From an uncultured Ruminococcus sp. (GTDB lineage Bacteria; Bacillota; Clostridia; Oscillospirales; Acutalibacteraceae): a stretch of DNA of 34,833 nucleotides. The stretch covers positions 1 to 34,833 of the forward strand of contig CACXAO010000015.1 of the NCBI GenBank assembly GCA_902765625.1, in the 5' to 3' direction. Every line of letters starts with the position of its first letter. The first letter of the stretch is position 1. Below are positions 16,604-25,504 of this stretch, in pieces. The notes beneath the pieces are model-generated. The model did no database searches and was not told where the DNA came from. It worked only from the letters and a program-made list of their open reading frames with translations. A program made the translations under genes and the position numbers.

Positions 16604-18305
16604 CGTTCTCGTCGCCCTCCTTGATCAGCTTGACCTTTTTCAGCTCGTCCTTCTCCACCGAATACATATAGCCGTCGCCGAGCTCGCAGGAGGCGTATTC
16701 CTCCTTGAGGCTCTTGGTATCCATGTTGCCGAACACGGATTTCTGACCGCGCTCGTTGACAAATTCGGCGATGTTATCCAGCAAAAACGCGGTACCGATG
16801 GTGTAGTTGAAATACTCGCGGATCTCGCTGTCGCTGATGTTTTTGATATCGGAAAATATAAAAATCCAGTTCTTTTCTTCGGCACGCGCCGCGAGATTGG
16901 GCAGAATGATCTCCATATACACCTTCGCCGCCGGCGAATTGACATAGAGGAATTTGCTCTGCATGACAAACACGACGTTGTCGTTACGGTTGTAATCCTC
17001 CGGTGCGCCGGGCTCGATCTGGAGACCGGTGCCGAAAATCTCGTTGAGCACCAGGTTGCCGACGCGCCTGACCTTAGACAGGTCGATGAAATGGCGGTGA
17101 ACATACAGCACCAGCTGCTGCAGCGGCGAGAGCTTCATGTTGACGATGCCGCCGTTTTTCTCCTTCATCGGCACAGTGGCATATTCGCTGAAATACACCT
17201 TTCGTTTTTCCTCGCACACCTCGTCGGCAAGGTGACTGCGGAGCTGCTCTCTGCCGTCGTCAAAAAAGACGAAGCGGTACTGCGGATTGGACAGCAGGTT
17301 TTTCAGCAGACGGCGCAGGAGGTTGGTTTTTCCGAACTCCTTTTTGCCGTAGATCGCGATGACGCCGGCGGACTCGTAGTGCATACGGCACGGCTTACAC
17401 TCGGTGTAGTCCAAGCCGACCGTCACGTCGATGCTGTCCGGAAGATCGGCGTTCGCAGGGTCGATAAAATCCGCGGCGGCAGCTTCGGTGAGTATCTCCG
17501 GAAAACGCCGGTATTTTTTGACCGATCTGTCGGCGAAATAGCGGGTCAGGTTGGCTTGGAAGCGCTCGTCGGCGCAGTCGTCGGCAAGGTTGAGCTGCAG
17601 CTCATAGGGAACCTGCGCCGGCAATGCGCCCACCGTATCCTCTGCGGGCAGGGTGACGTTGGCGTAGCCGTGTCCGGGGTTGTTGCCCACGGGGATGACC
17701 TTGTGGCTGAAAATATCCATGTAGCTTTCCGCGGGCATTTCCAACGCGATCTTTTGCTTGAAATTGTTCATATAAGAGCCGAGCCCCTTGGTGGAGCTCG
17801 CCGTCATGACGACGGTGATGCCCTTGGAAAGTCCGTCGCGGCACAGCTTCGCCAGCTTTTCCTGGTAAGCGGTGTAGCGCGGCTCATCCAAAAAGGCGTT
17901 GACATTGTCGATAAACAGGGTGGTGTGGATCGGCTGACGCTCCGTGCAGGAGGCATAGTTTTTGCCCTTGAGCGCGGAGATATTGGATTTGAGCTGATCC
18001 TCCATCAGCTTGAACACGCGCTTGACATACTCCTCGTTGGCATTGTCAAAATACGCCGACACCAACGGAAGGGTTTCCAGATCCGCCAGCGCGCCGCCGA
18101 AATCGAGGATAAAAATCTGTTCGTCCCTTTCGCGGTAGAGCTTGTGCAGGATCAGGGTGAGCAAGCGGATCAAATTGGATTTTCCGCTCATGGGAGAACC
18201 GAACAGCAGGATGTTGGTTTGCAGCAGGTCGACGCGGAAGTCCGGCTGCTCCTGCTTGATGGGGATATCCTGGTGTCCGAGAACACAAATCATATTTTTT
18301 TTCAC
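16596..18305 (-). CDS. Split EssC, C-terminal half: second and third FtsK/SpoIIIE ATPase domains
   Basis: A 569-residue soluble protein with two P-loop NTPase domains. The first has a good Walker A (GSPMSGKSN, residues 36-44) and an acidic strand-end TTLFIDN. The second has a degenerate P-loop (YGKKEFGKTN, about 315-325) without the usual GKS/T. This is the arrangement of the D2 and D3 ATPase domains of EssC/EccC, whose last domains bind WXG100 substrates. There is no TM segment. The gene begins nine bases after the N-half gene ends, so the two proteins should be made together and join into one motor. The same division is known for EccCa/EccCb in mycobacterial ESX-1. Confidence 0.85.
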   Translation of the reverse strand: MKKNMICVLGHQDIPIKQEQPDFRVDLLQTNILLFGSPMSGKSNLIRLLTLILHKLYRERDEQIFILDFGGALADLETLPLVSAYFDNANEEYVKRVFKLMEDQLKSNISALKGKNYASCTERQPIHTTLFIDNVNAFLDEPRYTAYQEKLAKLCRDGLSKGITVVMTASSTKGLGSYMNNFKQKIALEMPAESYMDIFSHKVIPVGNNPGHGYANVTLPAEDTVGALPAQVPYELQLNLADDCADERFQANLTRYFADRSVKKYRRFPEILTEAAAADFIDPANADLPDSIDVTVGLDYTECKPCRMHYESAGVIAIYGKKEFGKTNLLRRLLKNLLSNPQYRFVFFDDGREQLRSHLADEVCEEKRKVYFSEYATVPMKEKNGGIVNMKLSPLQQLVLYVHRHFIDLSKVRRVGNLVLNEIFGTGLQIEPGAPEDYNRNDNVVFVMQSKFLYVNSPAAKVYMEIILPNLAARAEEKNWIFIFSDIKNISDSEIREYFNYTIGTAFLLDNIAEFVNERGQKSVFGNMDTKSLKEEYASCELGDGYMYSVEKDELKKVKLIKEGDENDE

Positions 18306-18314
18306 TGCTGCCGG

Positions 18315-21300
18315 TCACCTCCATTCTGTCAGATCGGGATAAACCGCCTTGAGCGGATTTTTGAAGATCACCCGCGGATAGCGGAAAATGCTTTCGTTGC
18401 GGTTGGCGTCGGTGATCGCCTCGATGGTTCTTACCGCATAGCTGAGCTGGGTATCGTACTCGTTGACATTGCGCGACGCCTGCCGGATACGCGCGTTGTG
18501 CTTTGACGACTGGTAGAATTCGCTGTTGAAGCTGCCGCAGGAGGACACCAGACCGGCGCTGACCGGCGGCTCGATTTTTTCATCCTTGTTCGCTCCGGTA
18601 TAGGCGGACTGGAAGTATACAAACTTGCTGCCCGTTCCGACCAGCAGATACGCTCTGCCGTTGCCGGGCATGGTGGGAGAGGCGGCGTCGGGTCTGCCGT
18701 CGAGCATTTCCTTGGACGCCGTGCGGGTCGCCACCTTCAGACAAATGCGCGATTTGGAGTTGATACGGATGTCCTCGGTGATCGCGCCCTCGATGTTCTG
18801 GGAAACCAGAATAATATGGAAGCCGAGCGTTCTGCCGACGCGCGCGATGGTGGTGATCTCCGCGATAAAGTCGATATCGTCGCTTTCGCTGCTGAAACGC
18901 TTCAGCTCGGTGAATTCGTCAACGACCAGCACCAGATGCGACAGCGAGGTCGGTCTGGTACCGTTCGCACGAAATTCCTCCAAGCGCTTTTTCTGGGTGG
19001 GGTTGAGCGCGTTGAGCAGATCCTCGTTCTCCTCGCCGTTCAGTATGCGCGTGACGACCTGCTCCGCACGGATATAGGCGTCTGCGGTATCGACGCCGAA
19101 GCTGTTGAGAAGGATTTTGCGGCGCTTGATCTCGGCGTTGAGCACCTCTAAAAAGCGCTTGAGCATATAGACCGCCGAGATACCCTCGCTTTCACCGGCG
19201 GTATCGTCCACGACGCCGACGCAGTGCGGCAGGGTGCGGAGGCGGTTGGAGAAGCCGCCGCCCTTCATATCCACCAGCATCAGGTTGAGGTAGGTCGGGG
19301 AGTATTTCATGCACAGACCGATGAGGTAGGTGATGATGGTTTCGGACTTACCGGAGCCGGTGGTGCCGGCGACCAGCATATGCGGACCGTCCGCCTTTTC
19401 ATAGAGATTCAGGTTGACAAGACCGTGCTCGTTTTTGCCGATCGGCACATCCAGATCACGTGTGACGTCGCTCTTTTTCCAGTTTTCGAGAATGATGTCG
19501 CGAATTTTGTTTTCGCTGACCATTTCGGGAGTATAGCCGTACATCTCGAACAGCGTGACCATGGAGGGCACGTTGCCGTTTTCGGCGATACGGCGGTAAT
19601 AGATCGCACTCAGGCGGCGGTATGCGTCGCTGTAGGCTTTTTTGAGGGCGATACCGCTCGACTGACTTTTGTCGTAAAAGACAAACTCATTGTTGAATTT
19701 TATGTAGTCGATCAGGTTTTCAATGTCGCTGGTCACGTTGGCGTTGGTCTGAGAGCCGGATTTGCTCAGGCTGTTCAGCGTTTCGCGCGAGAGCACATTG
19801 TAACGGTCGCTCACCTTGGCGTGGGACTGGGTGTTGTCCGTCACCTCGATGATGTTGCCGCAGTAGCGCGGCAGCTGCGCCAAATGGCGGCAGGCAAACA
19901 CAAAGGTCAGACCGTTTTCGTTGACATACGGTTCTCCCTCGACCGGCGGCGTCGGCAGGTATTTGGAAAAACCGGTTTCCTTGATATTGTAGTCGTGGAA
20001 CACCACGCAGACGATCTGCGTATAGAGCTCCTTGGTCTGCTTTTCGGATTTTTCCGCGTCGTCATCCGCCTTCTTGACGCGCTCGCCCATAATGGTCTGT
20101 AATTTTCCGAAGGCGATACCGGCGCTCTGCTTGTCGAACACAAACTGCGAAGCGTCCTCAAACAGCTCGTTGAGGTGCGGCAAATAGCGGTAGTTGCGGA
20201 TTTTTTCCTGACGGCGCGCTTCGTTGTCGTCGGGATCAAAAAAGAAAACAAACTGCAGATCCTCCGGCGTGTGGTAATAGGCAAGCTCAAACACCAAATG
20301 CTCGATCAGATTGTCGGTGTAGCGACGCTGCGGCTCGATGATGCCCAGCGCGCCGCAGTTCTGCAGATCCAAGACCAGCGGCGGCAGCTCGCCCTCGCGC
20401 TCCGCATTGAGGTAGCGGAAGGTCTTGGTGGAAAGATTGTAGGCGAGGTCGGTCAGAAGACCGTCGCGGGTCTGCGGGGGTTGTTTTGCATTTTTCTTTT
20501 TGGGCGGAAGGATGATCTCGATGCGGCGATCCTCGTCATCCTTGTGGATGCGGTAGCCGATATCGTAGAAAATCTCGTCCTTCTTATCGTTTTTTATCTC
20601 AAACATCGGCTGAACCTGACTGGACTTGCCGAGGTTGATTTTGAAGAAATCGGAATCGTTCTGTGAACGGGCAAAAATGGCGCGGTCGAGCACGGCGGTC
20701 TTCGCGAAGAGCTCATCCATGTTCGGATAGGTGGTGCGCAGGTAATTGATGTCGCTTTTCTGCCAGTCCAGAATGCGGTTCCAGATTCGGGTGAGATAGT
20801 TTTCGTAGTTGCTCTTCCATTCCGAAATGGATTTTTCGTTATCTCTGCCCTGTTTGAAGAAATTGTAGGTCTGCGTCGCCATGGTCGAAACCGAGGTCAC
20901 CATCAGCATGGCGATCATGGAGAAGCCGGAAGCGTTGTCATTGAACAGCGCCATCAGCGAGCGTCCCGCAAAGAGAGCGCCCATAGAGATGACGGTGGGG
21001 ATGATGATATCCCAAAACTTCCGTTTATGCTTGCCGGGCATTTCTCCAGGCGGAATGATGTCAATGACAGACGGCTCCGCAACTGCGATCCTGCGCGTAC
21101 TGATATTGTACTCCAGACGCCGGTTGTCGATCAGCGACGGCATCCGATAATCGGGAAACAGCCGCTGCAGCGCCACCTGACCGCTTGACGGGATAACGAC
21201 GCAGCTGGTGGTGACGATGCCGAGCTCATAGAGCTTTTTGTCCGCATTCGCGCCTACATCAATGAACGACAGCTCATTGATCGCGCGATAGAGCACCATC

Positions 21301-21482
21301 AAGTCTCGGTGGGTGCGTGCGTATGCCTTGAACAGCGCGAAATGCGTCCGGTCGTTTTGCTTGAGGCCGTAAAACAGCGCCTCCAGCATGGCTTTCAGCG
21401 TGATATCCTTGTCCATCAGCAGCACCAGCTCGGTGTTGTCCTGCTGAAAGCTGACAGTTAACAATAGCTCGTTATTCTTCAT
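18315..21482 (-). CDS. Split EssC, N-terminal half: ubiquitin-like domain, two TM helices, first FtsK ATPase domain
   Basis: A 1055-residue T7SS motor protein. Residues 1-100 form a short beta/alpha domain ending KKLYELGIVTTSCVVI, the pattern of YukD/EsaB ubiquitin-like folds (normally ...LsdLGI.dGd.L...), where most EssC proteins have FHA domains. TM helices are at about 157-180 and 187-207. After a middle domain of about 450 residues, the first ATPase domain has Walker A GTTGSGKSET (about 700) and Walker B LVLVVDEFTEL (about 850). The D1 site therefore looks active. The cytoplasmic ATPases D2 and D3 are encoded by the next gene. Energises export of WXG100 proteins and effectors. Confidence 0.9.
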   Translation of the reverse strand: MKNNELLLTVSFQQDNTELVLLMDKDITLKAMLEALFYGLKQNDRTHFALFKAYARTHRDLMVLYRAINELSFIDVGANADKKLYELGIVTTSCVVIPSSGQVALQRLFPDYRMPSLIDNRRLEYNISTRRIAVAEPSVIDIIPPGEMPGKHKRKFWDIIIPTVISMGALFAGRSLMALFNDNASGFSMIAMLMVTSVSTMATQTYNFFKQGRDNEKSISEWKSNYENYLTRIWNRILDWQKSDINYLRTTYPNMDELFAKTAVLDRAIFARSQNDSDFFKINLGKSSQVQPMFEIKNDKKDEIFYDIGYRIHKDDEDRRIEIILPPKKKNAKQPPQTRDGLLTDLAYNLSTKTFRYLNAEREGELPPLVLDLQNCGALGIIEPQRRYTDNLIEHLVFELAYYHTPEDLQFVFFFDPDDNEARRQEKIRNYRYLPHLNELFEDASQFVFDKQSAGIAFGKLQTIMGERVKKADDDAEKSEKQTKELYTQIVCVVFHDYNIKETGFSKYLPTPPVEGEPYVNENGLTFVFACRHLAQLPRYCGNIIEVTDNTQSHAKVSDRYNVLSRETLNSLSKSGSQTNANVTSDIENLIDYIKFNNEFVFYDKSQSSGIALKKAYSDAYRRLSAIYYRRIAENGNVPSMVTLFEMYGYTPEMVSENKIRDIILENWKKSDVTRDLDVPIGKNEHGLVNLNLYEKADGPHMLVAGTTGSGKSETIITYLIGLCMKYSPTYLNLMLVDMKGGGFSNRLRTLPHCVGVVDDTAGESEGISAVYMLKRFLEVLNAEIKRRKILLNSFGVDTADAYIRAEQVVTRILNGEENEDLLNALNPTQKKRLEEFRANGTRPTSLSHLVLVVDEFTELKRFSSESDDIDFIAEITTIARVGRTLGFHIILVSQNIEGAITEDIRINSKSRICLKVATRTASKEMLDGRPDAASPTMPGNGRAYLLVGTGSKFVYFQSAYTGANKDEKIEPPVSAGLVSSCGSFNSEFYQSSKHNARIRQASRNVNEYDTQLSYAVRTIEAITDANRNESIFRYPRVIFKNPLKAVYPDLTEWR

Positions 21483-21497
21483 CGAGGGTTTTCTCCT

Positions 21498-22757
21498 TTA
21501 TGACAGAACGGTCATCTGCGCCTGCTCTCTGCCGAGGGCGTCCAGCACCTCTTGCATCGAGGGAAGCGACACCGTGGGCGTCGGCGCTGTGAGCGGCTCG
21601 AAATGCAGGTCGGGCAGTGCGACAGGCGATACGGCGGGCATGGGTATCTCGACCGACGGCAGCGCTACCTGCGGCGCGGGGAGCTCCGTTGCCGAAACGG
21701 AAACAGACGGAATGGACACCGCCGTTTGCTGCGGCGCCGGCAACACGTCTGTCAGGCGCGTCGGCGTCGGCAGTTGAATCGCAGCGGAGGGAACGAGATC
21801 GTCGAAGGCCATGGGCGCGACCGAGGTTTTGAGCGCGGAAACAGCCGCAGGCTCGATATGCGGCAGCGCCACGGAGACTGCGGCAACCGGCGGCGCGGTA
21901 AGCTGCGGCGCGTCCATAGACGGCGTCGGCAGCGTGATGTCCGCGGCGGGAACAGTCGTCGTAAACGCGCCGAGGCTCTCCGGCAGCGCGTCCGCAGGCG
22001 GCGTCGGCAGCGTGAAGTCCGCGGCGGGAACGGTCGGCGTAAATGCGCCAAGGCTCTCCGGCAACGTGACCTGCGGCAGATCGCTGTCGGACAAAACGGG
22101 AGAGACAGAAACGGGCGGTATCGCGACCGTTGGCAGCGTGACCTGCGGCAACGCGACATTTTGGAACGCCGAGGCGTCAGGTGCGACCTTCGGCAGCGCC
22201 ACAGGCGCGGCTTCAAGCGCAGGAATCGACACGGCGACTGCCGCGTCGTCGATCGTGGGTTGATATGAAAAAGCGGCATTGGGGATCGAAACGGAGGGCA
22301 GCAGCTCACCGGCGTCCATCACAGGGACGTCGGGCTCATAGGCAGCCGCAGGCTGCGGCAAAACAGCCGTTCCGTTCGGGATACCGCTGAAAATTTCGGG
22401 ATCAATGACCGCCTCGGTCGCAAGCGTTACAGCCGACGGCTGTAAAGTGCACGGGGCGATGCCTTCAAATAGCGCCATATCCGGCGTAAGCGCCGGCACT
22501 GCCGCCGCGGCAGGCGCAGGGATGTCGCGCGGCGTGAAGATCCGAAAATCATTTGGATCGACGGCTGCCTCAAACGCAAGCGGAGGCAGCGCGGTTTCGG
22601 GGTGGGGAACGACCACTCTTTCCTTGGGCAGCGGTGTTTTCTGCGCAAGAAACTGTTCCATCGCCTCGGATTTTGCCCCATCCAGCAGCTTGAGCAACAG
22701 GTAGCGCTGGTGGGTTTTTACATGGGCGTCATATTGTTGTTGAAATAATTCTTCCAT
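21498..22757 (-). CDS. Pro/Ala/Val-rich low-complexity protein of the T7SS cluster
   Basis: A 419-residue protein. A short helical start (MEELFQQQYDAHVKTHQRYL) and a short helical end (QEVLDALGREQAQ) flank about 350 residues of repeats such as VALPxV, TLPTP and SVSIP. No signal peptide or TM segment is seen. Two 26-residue units (LPESLGAF, then TVPAAD, then TLPTP) lie in tandem. It is probably disordered. It lies between an internal terminator and the motor genes. Proline-rich proteins occur in some actinobacterial ESX loci, but I see no sequence kinship. A linker, scaffold or secreted role is speculative. Confidence 0.75.
   Translation of the reverse strand: MEELFQQQYDAHVKTHQRYLLLKLLDGAKSEAMEQFLAQKTPLPKERVVVPHPETALPPLAFEAAVDPNDFRIFTPRDIPAPAAAAVPALTPDMALFEGIAPCTLQPSAVTLATEAVIDPEIFSGIPNGTAVLPQPAAAYEPDVPVMDAGELLPSVSIPNAAFSYQPTIDDAAVAVSIPALEAAPVALPKVAPDASAFQNVALPQVTLPTVAIPPVSVSPVLSDSDLPQVTLPESLGAFTPTVPAADFTLPTPPADALPESLGAFTTTVPAADITLPTPSMDAPQLTAPPVAAVSVALPHIEPAAVSALKTSVAPMAFDDLVPSAAIQLPTPTRLTDVLPAPQQTAVSIPSVSVSATELPAPQVALPSVEIPMPAVSPVALPDLHFEPLTAPTPTVSLPSMQEVLDALGREQAQMTVLS
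21922..22068. repeat. Tandem 78-base coding repeat
   Basis: Bases 21922-21990 recur at 22000-22068 with few differences, a 78-base (26-codon) period inside the Pro/Ala-rich gene. Growth or shrinkage by whole codons would not break the frame. Confidence 0.8.
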
Positions 22758-22767
22758 CGCTTTACTC

Positions 22768-22819
22768 CAAAAAAGCGGACGGCACAGCCGCGCAGCTGTA
22801 TGCGGACAGCTGTGCCGTC
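22768..22819 (-). terminator. Internal intrinsic terminator between small secreted proteins and motor genes
   Basis: On the minus strand an 11-base perfect stem (arms 22809-22819 and 22778-22788) is followed by CGCTTTTTTGG, ending just before the ribosome site and ATG 22757 of the Pro/Ala-rich gene. It should reduce transcription into the motor genes relative to the WXG100-like genes upstream. Confidence 0.75.
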
Positions 22820-22873
22820 ATCAGATTGACCGGTTTTCAGGAATCACTGATTTATTTACGCGTTGGGCTATCT

Positions 22874-23197
22874 TTATTTTCCGCCTCTAATCGCCTCTGC
22901 CAGTCCATGGTCGCCCTGGTCAATGGTGTCGCGGTTGCCCTCGAGCAGCTTGCCGAGACCCTCGATCAGCTGAGGAATCTGCTTTTCCACAAAGAACGCA
23001 AGCGTTCCCTCGGTTTCGCTTCCGGGCATACCGATTTTTAATTCGACCAGCACATCCTTGGTCTCGCCCTCGAAGGTGGAGAGCTCCTTGTTGAGATCCG
23101 CGATAAATGCGGCGCCCTTGGACGCAAAGTCCTTGGATGCGTTCATGATCGCGTCGTGAGCTTCTACTATTTTTTGATTGTCAACCAACATTGCCAT
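22874..23197 (-). CDS. WXG100-like helical protein with F-x-G turn
   Basis: A 107-residue protein made of two helices around FEG (residues 42-44), where WXG100 proteins have W-x-G. The first half (EAHDAIMNASKDF, then FIADLNKELSTF) has the heptad pattern of the family. It is followed by a gap of about 100 bases with the internal terminator. It shares its size, start (MAM) and position with the next gene, so the two may form a heterodimer, as WXG100 proteins do. A usual C-terminal YxxxD is not evident. Confidence 0.65.
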   Translation of the reverse strand: MAMLVDNQKIVEAHDAIMNASKDFASKGAAFIADLNKELSTFEGETKDVLVELKIGMPGSETEGTLAFFVEKQIPQLIEGLGKLLEGNRDTIDQGDHGLAEAIRGGK

Positions 23198-23216
23198 AAG
23201 TCAAATCTCCCTTCTC

Positions 23217-23582
23217 TTACTCAGCTGCGCCCTCGGACTGACCGAGGCTTCTGTTGTTTTCGCCGAGCTTGGGATCCAAACCCTCGCCCTTTATCAATGC
23301 CTTTTCGATGCTGTCAAACAAGCCCTCGCCTTCCTTGTCGAACATGGACAGGAACTGGTCAAAGGTGCCGCCTGTTTCCAAAAACGTCTTGACGTTGTTG
23401 GTGTAGAATTCCTTGAAGCCGTCGGCAGCGTCCCCCTGGAAGCCGGAGCTCATCAGGGTGTTGACCGTGCTCTCAAGGTCAGCGGTAAAGGTAGCGACCG
23501 TCGCACGAAAAGCCGCGCAGACTCCCTTTGCCTTTTGCATCTCATCGTTTAATACTACTCTGTTTGTTGAACCCATCGCCAT
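23217..23582 (-). CDS. WXG100-like helical protein with F-x-G turn
   Basis: A 121-residue protein starting MAMGSTNRVV, with long helices on either side of GFQGDAADGF (FQG at 48-50). The residues after the turn (AADGFKEFYTNNV) match the second helix of WXG100 proteins. It begins behind AGGAGG at good spacing and lies 14 bases after the next small helical gene. It is likely a secreted T7SS partner of the 22874 product. Confidence 0.7.
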   Translation of the reverse strand: MAMGSTNRVVLNDEMQKAKGVCAAFRATVATFTADLESTVNTLMSSGFQGDAADGFKEFYTNNVKTFLETGGTFDQFLSMFDKEGEGLFDSIEKALIKGEGLDPKLGENNRSLGQSEGAAE

Positions 23583-23596
23583 AATGAAATTCCTCC

Positions 23597-23929
23597 TTAG
23601 CGTGTTGTTTTGTTTTTCAATATTCTGTCGAGTTCGTCATATTCATCAAACAGCTTGTCATAATAAACCCCTGAGCCGTTGACGTTGCCGATGATGGTAT
23701 CGAGCGTATTGGACATATGCTGAATGACCTTGCTCATATTGTCGATCGGTTCCAGAAGCACGTCGCGGACAGCAAAATTCATTTCGTGTCCTGCGGGGGT
23801 ATTGAGGGCTGTTGTCAGATTCTTATACATATTTTCCAGCTTTTCGCGAAGACGCCGGTTGCGTTTCTGCAGCTGCGCCATTTCCGCCGCTGCGGTTCGA
23901 AACGCCTGATCATTCAGGTGAATTGCCAT
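23597..23929 (-). CDS. Small helical T7SS protein with C-terminal YxxxD
   Basis: A 110-residue, all-helical protein. There is no WxG, but TPAGHEMNF near residues 44-52 stands at the turn. The C-terminus carries YDELD (97-101), the YxxxD/E export motif. The gene overlaps the TPR gene by 20 bases and precedes two WXG100-like genes, so all four are probably one translational unit. It may be a WXG100 relative or a substrate partner. Confidence 0.6.
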   Translation of the reverse strand: MAIHLNDQAFRTAAAEMAQLQKRNRRLREKLENMYKNLTTALNTPAGHEMNFAVRDVLLEPIDNMSKVIQHMSNTLDTIIGNVNGSGVYYDKLFDEYDELDRILKNKTTR

Positions 23930-25481
23930 TTTCTCCGTCCCCCTGTGCCTTTGCCTTGCGGATCTCCTCCGAGAGCTCGTCCTTTACCTCCGGCGGCAGA
24001 CAGCTGCAAAGCAGTTCGGCGTTCTCAAAATCTCCCAAATCAATGTAGCAGCGAATGCGATAGGACGCCGAAACATAGTCGGTGGGATCCTCCAGCATCC
24101 GCTTCGTCCAGAAATTCAGACGATCGCGGTATTTTTTCTGCCAGTTTTCAGCGCCCTTCAGCTTGCCGATGCGCAGCTCATAATAAATGCCGAGATACCG
24201 GTTGGCGGTATAGGCGGAGGATTGCAGCTCCGCCGCCATTTCGAGCATTTTGTCGTAATCGTTCTGAAGCTCGTAAGCCGAGAGGTACAGACCGTTCAGC
24301 AAATCGCGCTGCACATCCGTCATGACAAATACGTCGTGCAGCTTGTAAGCCTCCGGTGCGGCGGCTTCCGACGCCGGCAGTCCGTCAACAGGCGTAAGGC
24401 ACTTGCGGATCTCCTCGGTGATGTACTCGGGATCCTCTCCCTCCAAGTCGTACAGCGCTTCCTCGATGCGCTCGCTCAGCTCCTCAAACTCGCCGTTGTC
24501 CCATCTCTCCTGCATCAGCTCCTCCTCTTCCTCGGGAGAAAGCGTGGAGTCGGAGGCGGGATCGGCAGACGCGCTGTTGTGCAGCATCACGGAAAAGCCG
24601 CTGTTGAAGGACTCGACGGGCGTGACCGCCGCGTCCAGACAGGCGATCGCCTGCTCGGGCGCTTCCAGTGAAACATAGGTCTGCGCCGCGCGCAGATAGA
24701 GCTCAAAGACCTCATCGACGGTCGGCTTGCCGTTTTTCAGCGCTTCATCAAGCACCGACAGCGTGCGCGTGTACCGCGCGCCGGAGGTGTCCTCCGGATC
24801 GCTGAGGAAGGCGTAGGAAAGGCGGTCGTTGTAGTAACTCATGGTGAGATCGGCAAACTTTTCCGCGCGCTCCAGCTCCGCTTTGGCTTCCTCAAACAGG
24901 TTGAGATCCATAAAGATGCTGAACGCAAGGCTGTACGCCTTATAATCCTTCGGCTGCAGCAGCTTCATCTGGTTGAGCGTGAAGATCGCCTCACGGTAGT
25001 TCTTCTGTGCCGCGTAGCAGCCGGCACGCTGCTGAAGCAGCTCGGTGTCAACGCCGATGTAGTCCTCCGCCTGCTTCAGATTCCGCAGCGCGTCGTCATA
25101 GTCCTCCTGCTCGGTGTTGATCATGCTCATGATCTTGTAGATTTGACCCTTGAGCGTTTCATCGCAGTTGTTTTCGAGCGCGCGGGTCATCGACCGCAGC
25201 GAATCCGCCGTGTCGCCTGCCATCGCCTGCGAATAACCCAGCAGGAAATAGCCGTTGCCGTTGCGCTTGTCGATCTTGAGCGCTTTTTTGAAGTAGGTGA
25301 TCGCGTCACCGGCGTTCTCCATCGACATACACGCCTTGCCGGCAGCATAGTAGCCGTCCGGCTTGTCGGAAGAAACGTCGATCGCCTGTTTGGCAAATTG
25401 CAGGGCGATTTCGTAATTGCCGCCCGCAAACGCGGTACCGGAATCCGCGACCAGCTTGTCAAAACTGACCTGATTCATCAT
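23910..25481 (-). CDS. TPR-repeat cytoplasmic protein
   Basis: A 523-residue protein of tetratricopeptide repeats. Clear units near the start include NYEIALQFAKQAIDVSSDKP, AGDAITYFKKALKIDKRNG and DYDDALRNLKQAEDYIGVDT. The repeats decay toward the C-terminus, which is acidic. No signal peptide or TM segment. It sits between the effector genes and the WXG100-like genes, so it could be a chaperone or scaffold that brings effectors to the motor (inference). The start is ATG 25481 behind GGAGGAG, followed directly by a second ATG. Confidence 0.8.
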   Translation of the reverse strand: MMNQVSFDKLVADSGTAFAGGNYEIALQFAKQAIDVSSDKPDGYYAAGKACMSMENAGDAITYFKKALKIDKRNGNGYFLLGYSQAMAGDTADSLRSMTRALENNCDETLKGQIYKIMSMINTEQEDYDDALRNLKQAEDYIGVDTELLQQRAGCYAAQKNYREAIFTLNQMKLLQPKDYKAYSLAFSIFMDLNLFEEAKAELERAEKFADLTMSYYNDRLSYAFLSDPEDTSGARYTRTLSVLDEALKNGKPTVDEVFELYLRAAQTYVSLEAPEQAIACLDAAVTPVESFNSGFSVMLHNSASADPASDSTLSPEEEEELMQERWDNGEFEELSERIEEALYDLEGEDPEYITEEIRKCLTPVDGLPASEAAAPEAYKLHDVFVMTDVQRDLLNGLYLSAYELQNDYDKMLEMAAELQSSAYTANRYLGIYYELRIGKLKGAENWQKKYRDRLNFWTKRMLEDPTDYVSASYRIRCYIDLGDFENAELLCSCLPPEVKDELSEEIRKAKAQGDGENGNSPE

Positions 25482-25504
25482 TAATCTCCTCCCTTGATAG
25501 TTGG

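Noticed and set aside
21552-22268. Arg-rich open frames antisense to the Pro/Ala-rich gene
   Set aside because: Their composition is a mirror of the low-complexity gene; the minus-strand frame has the ribosome site and operon context.
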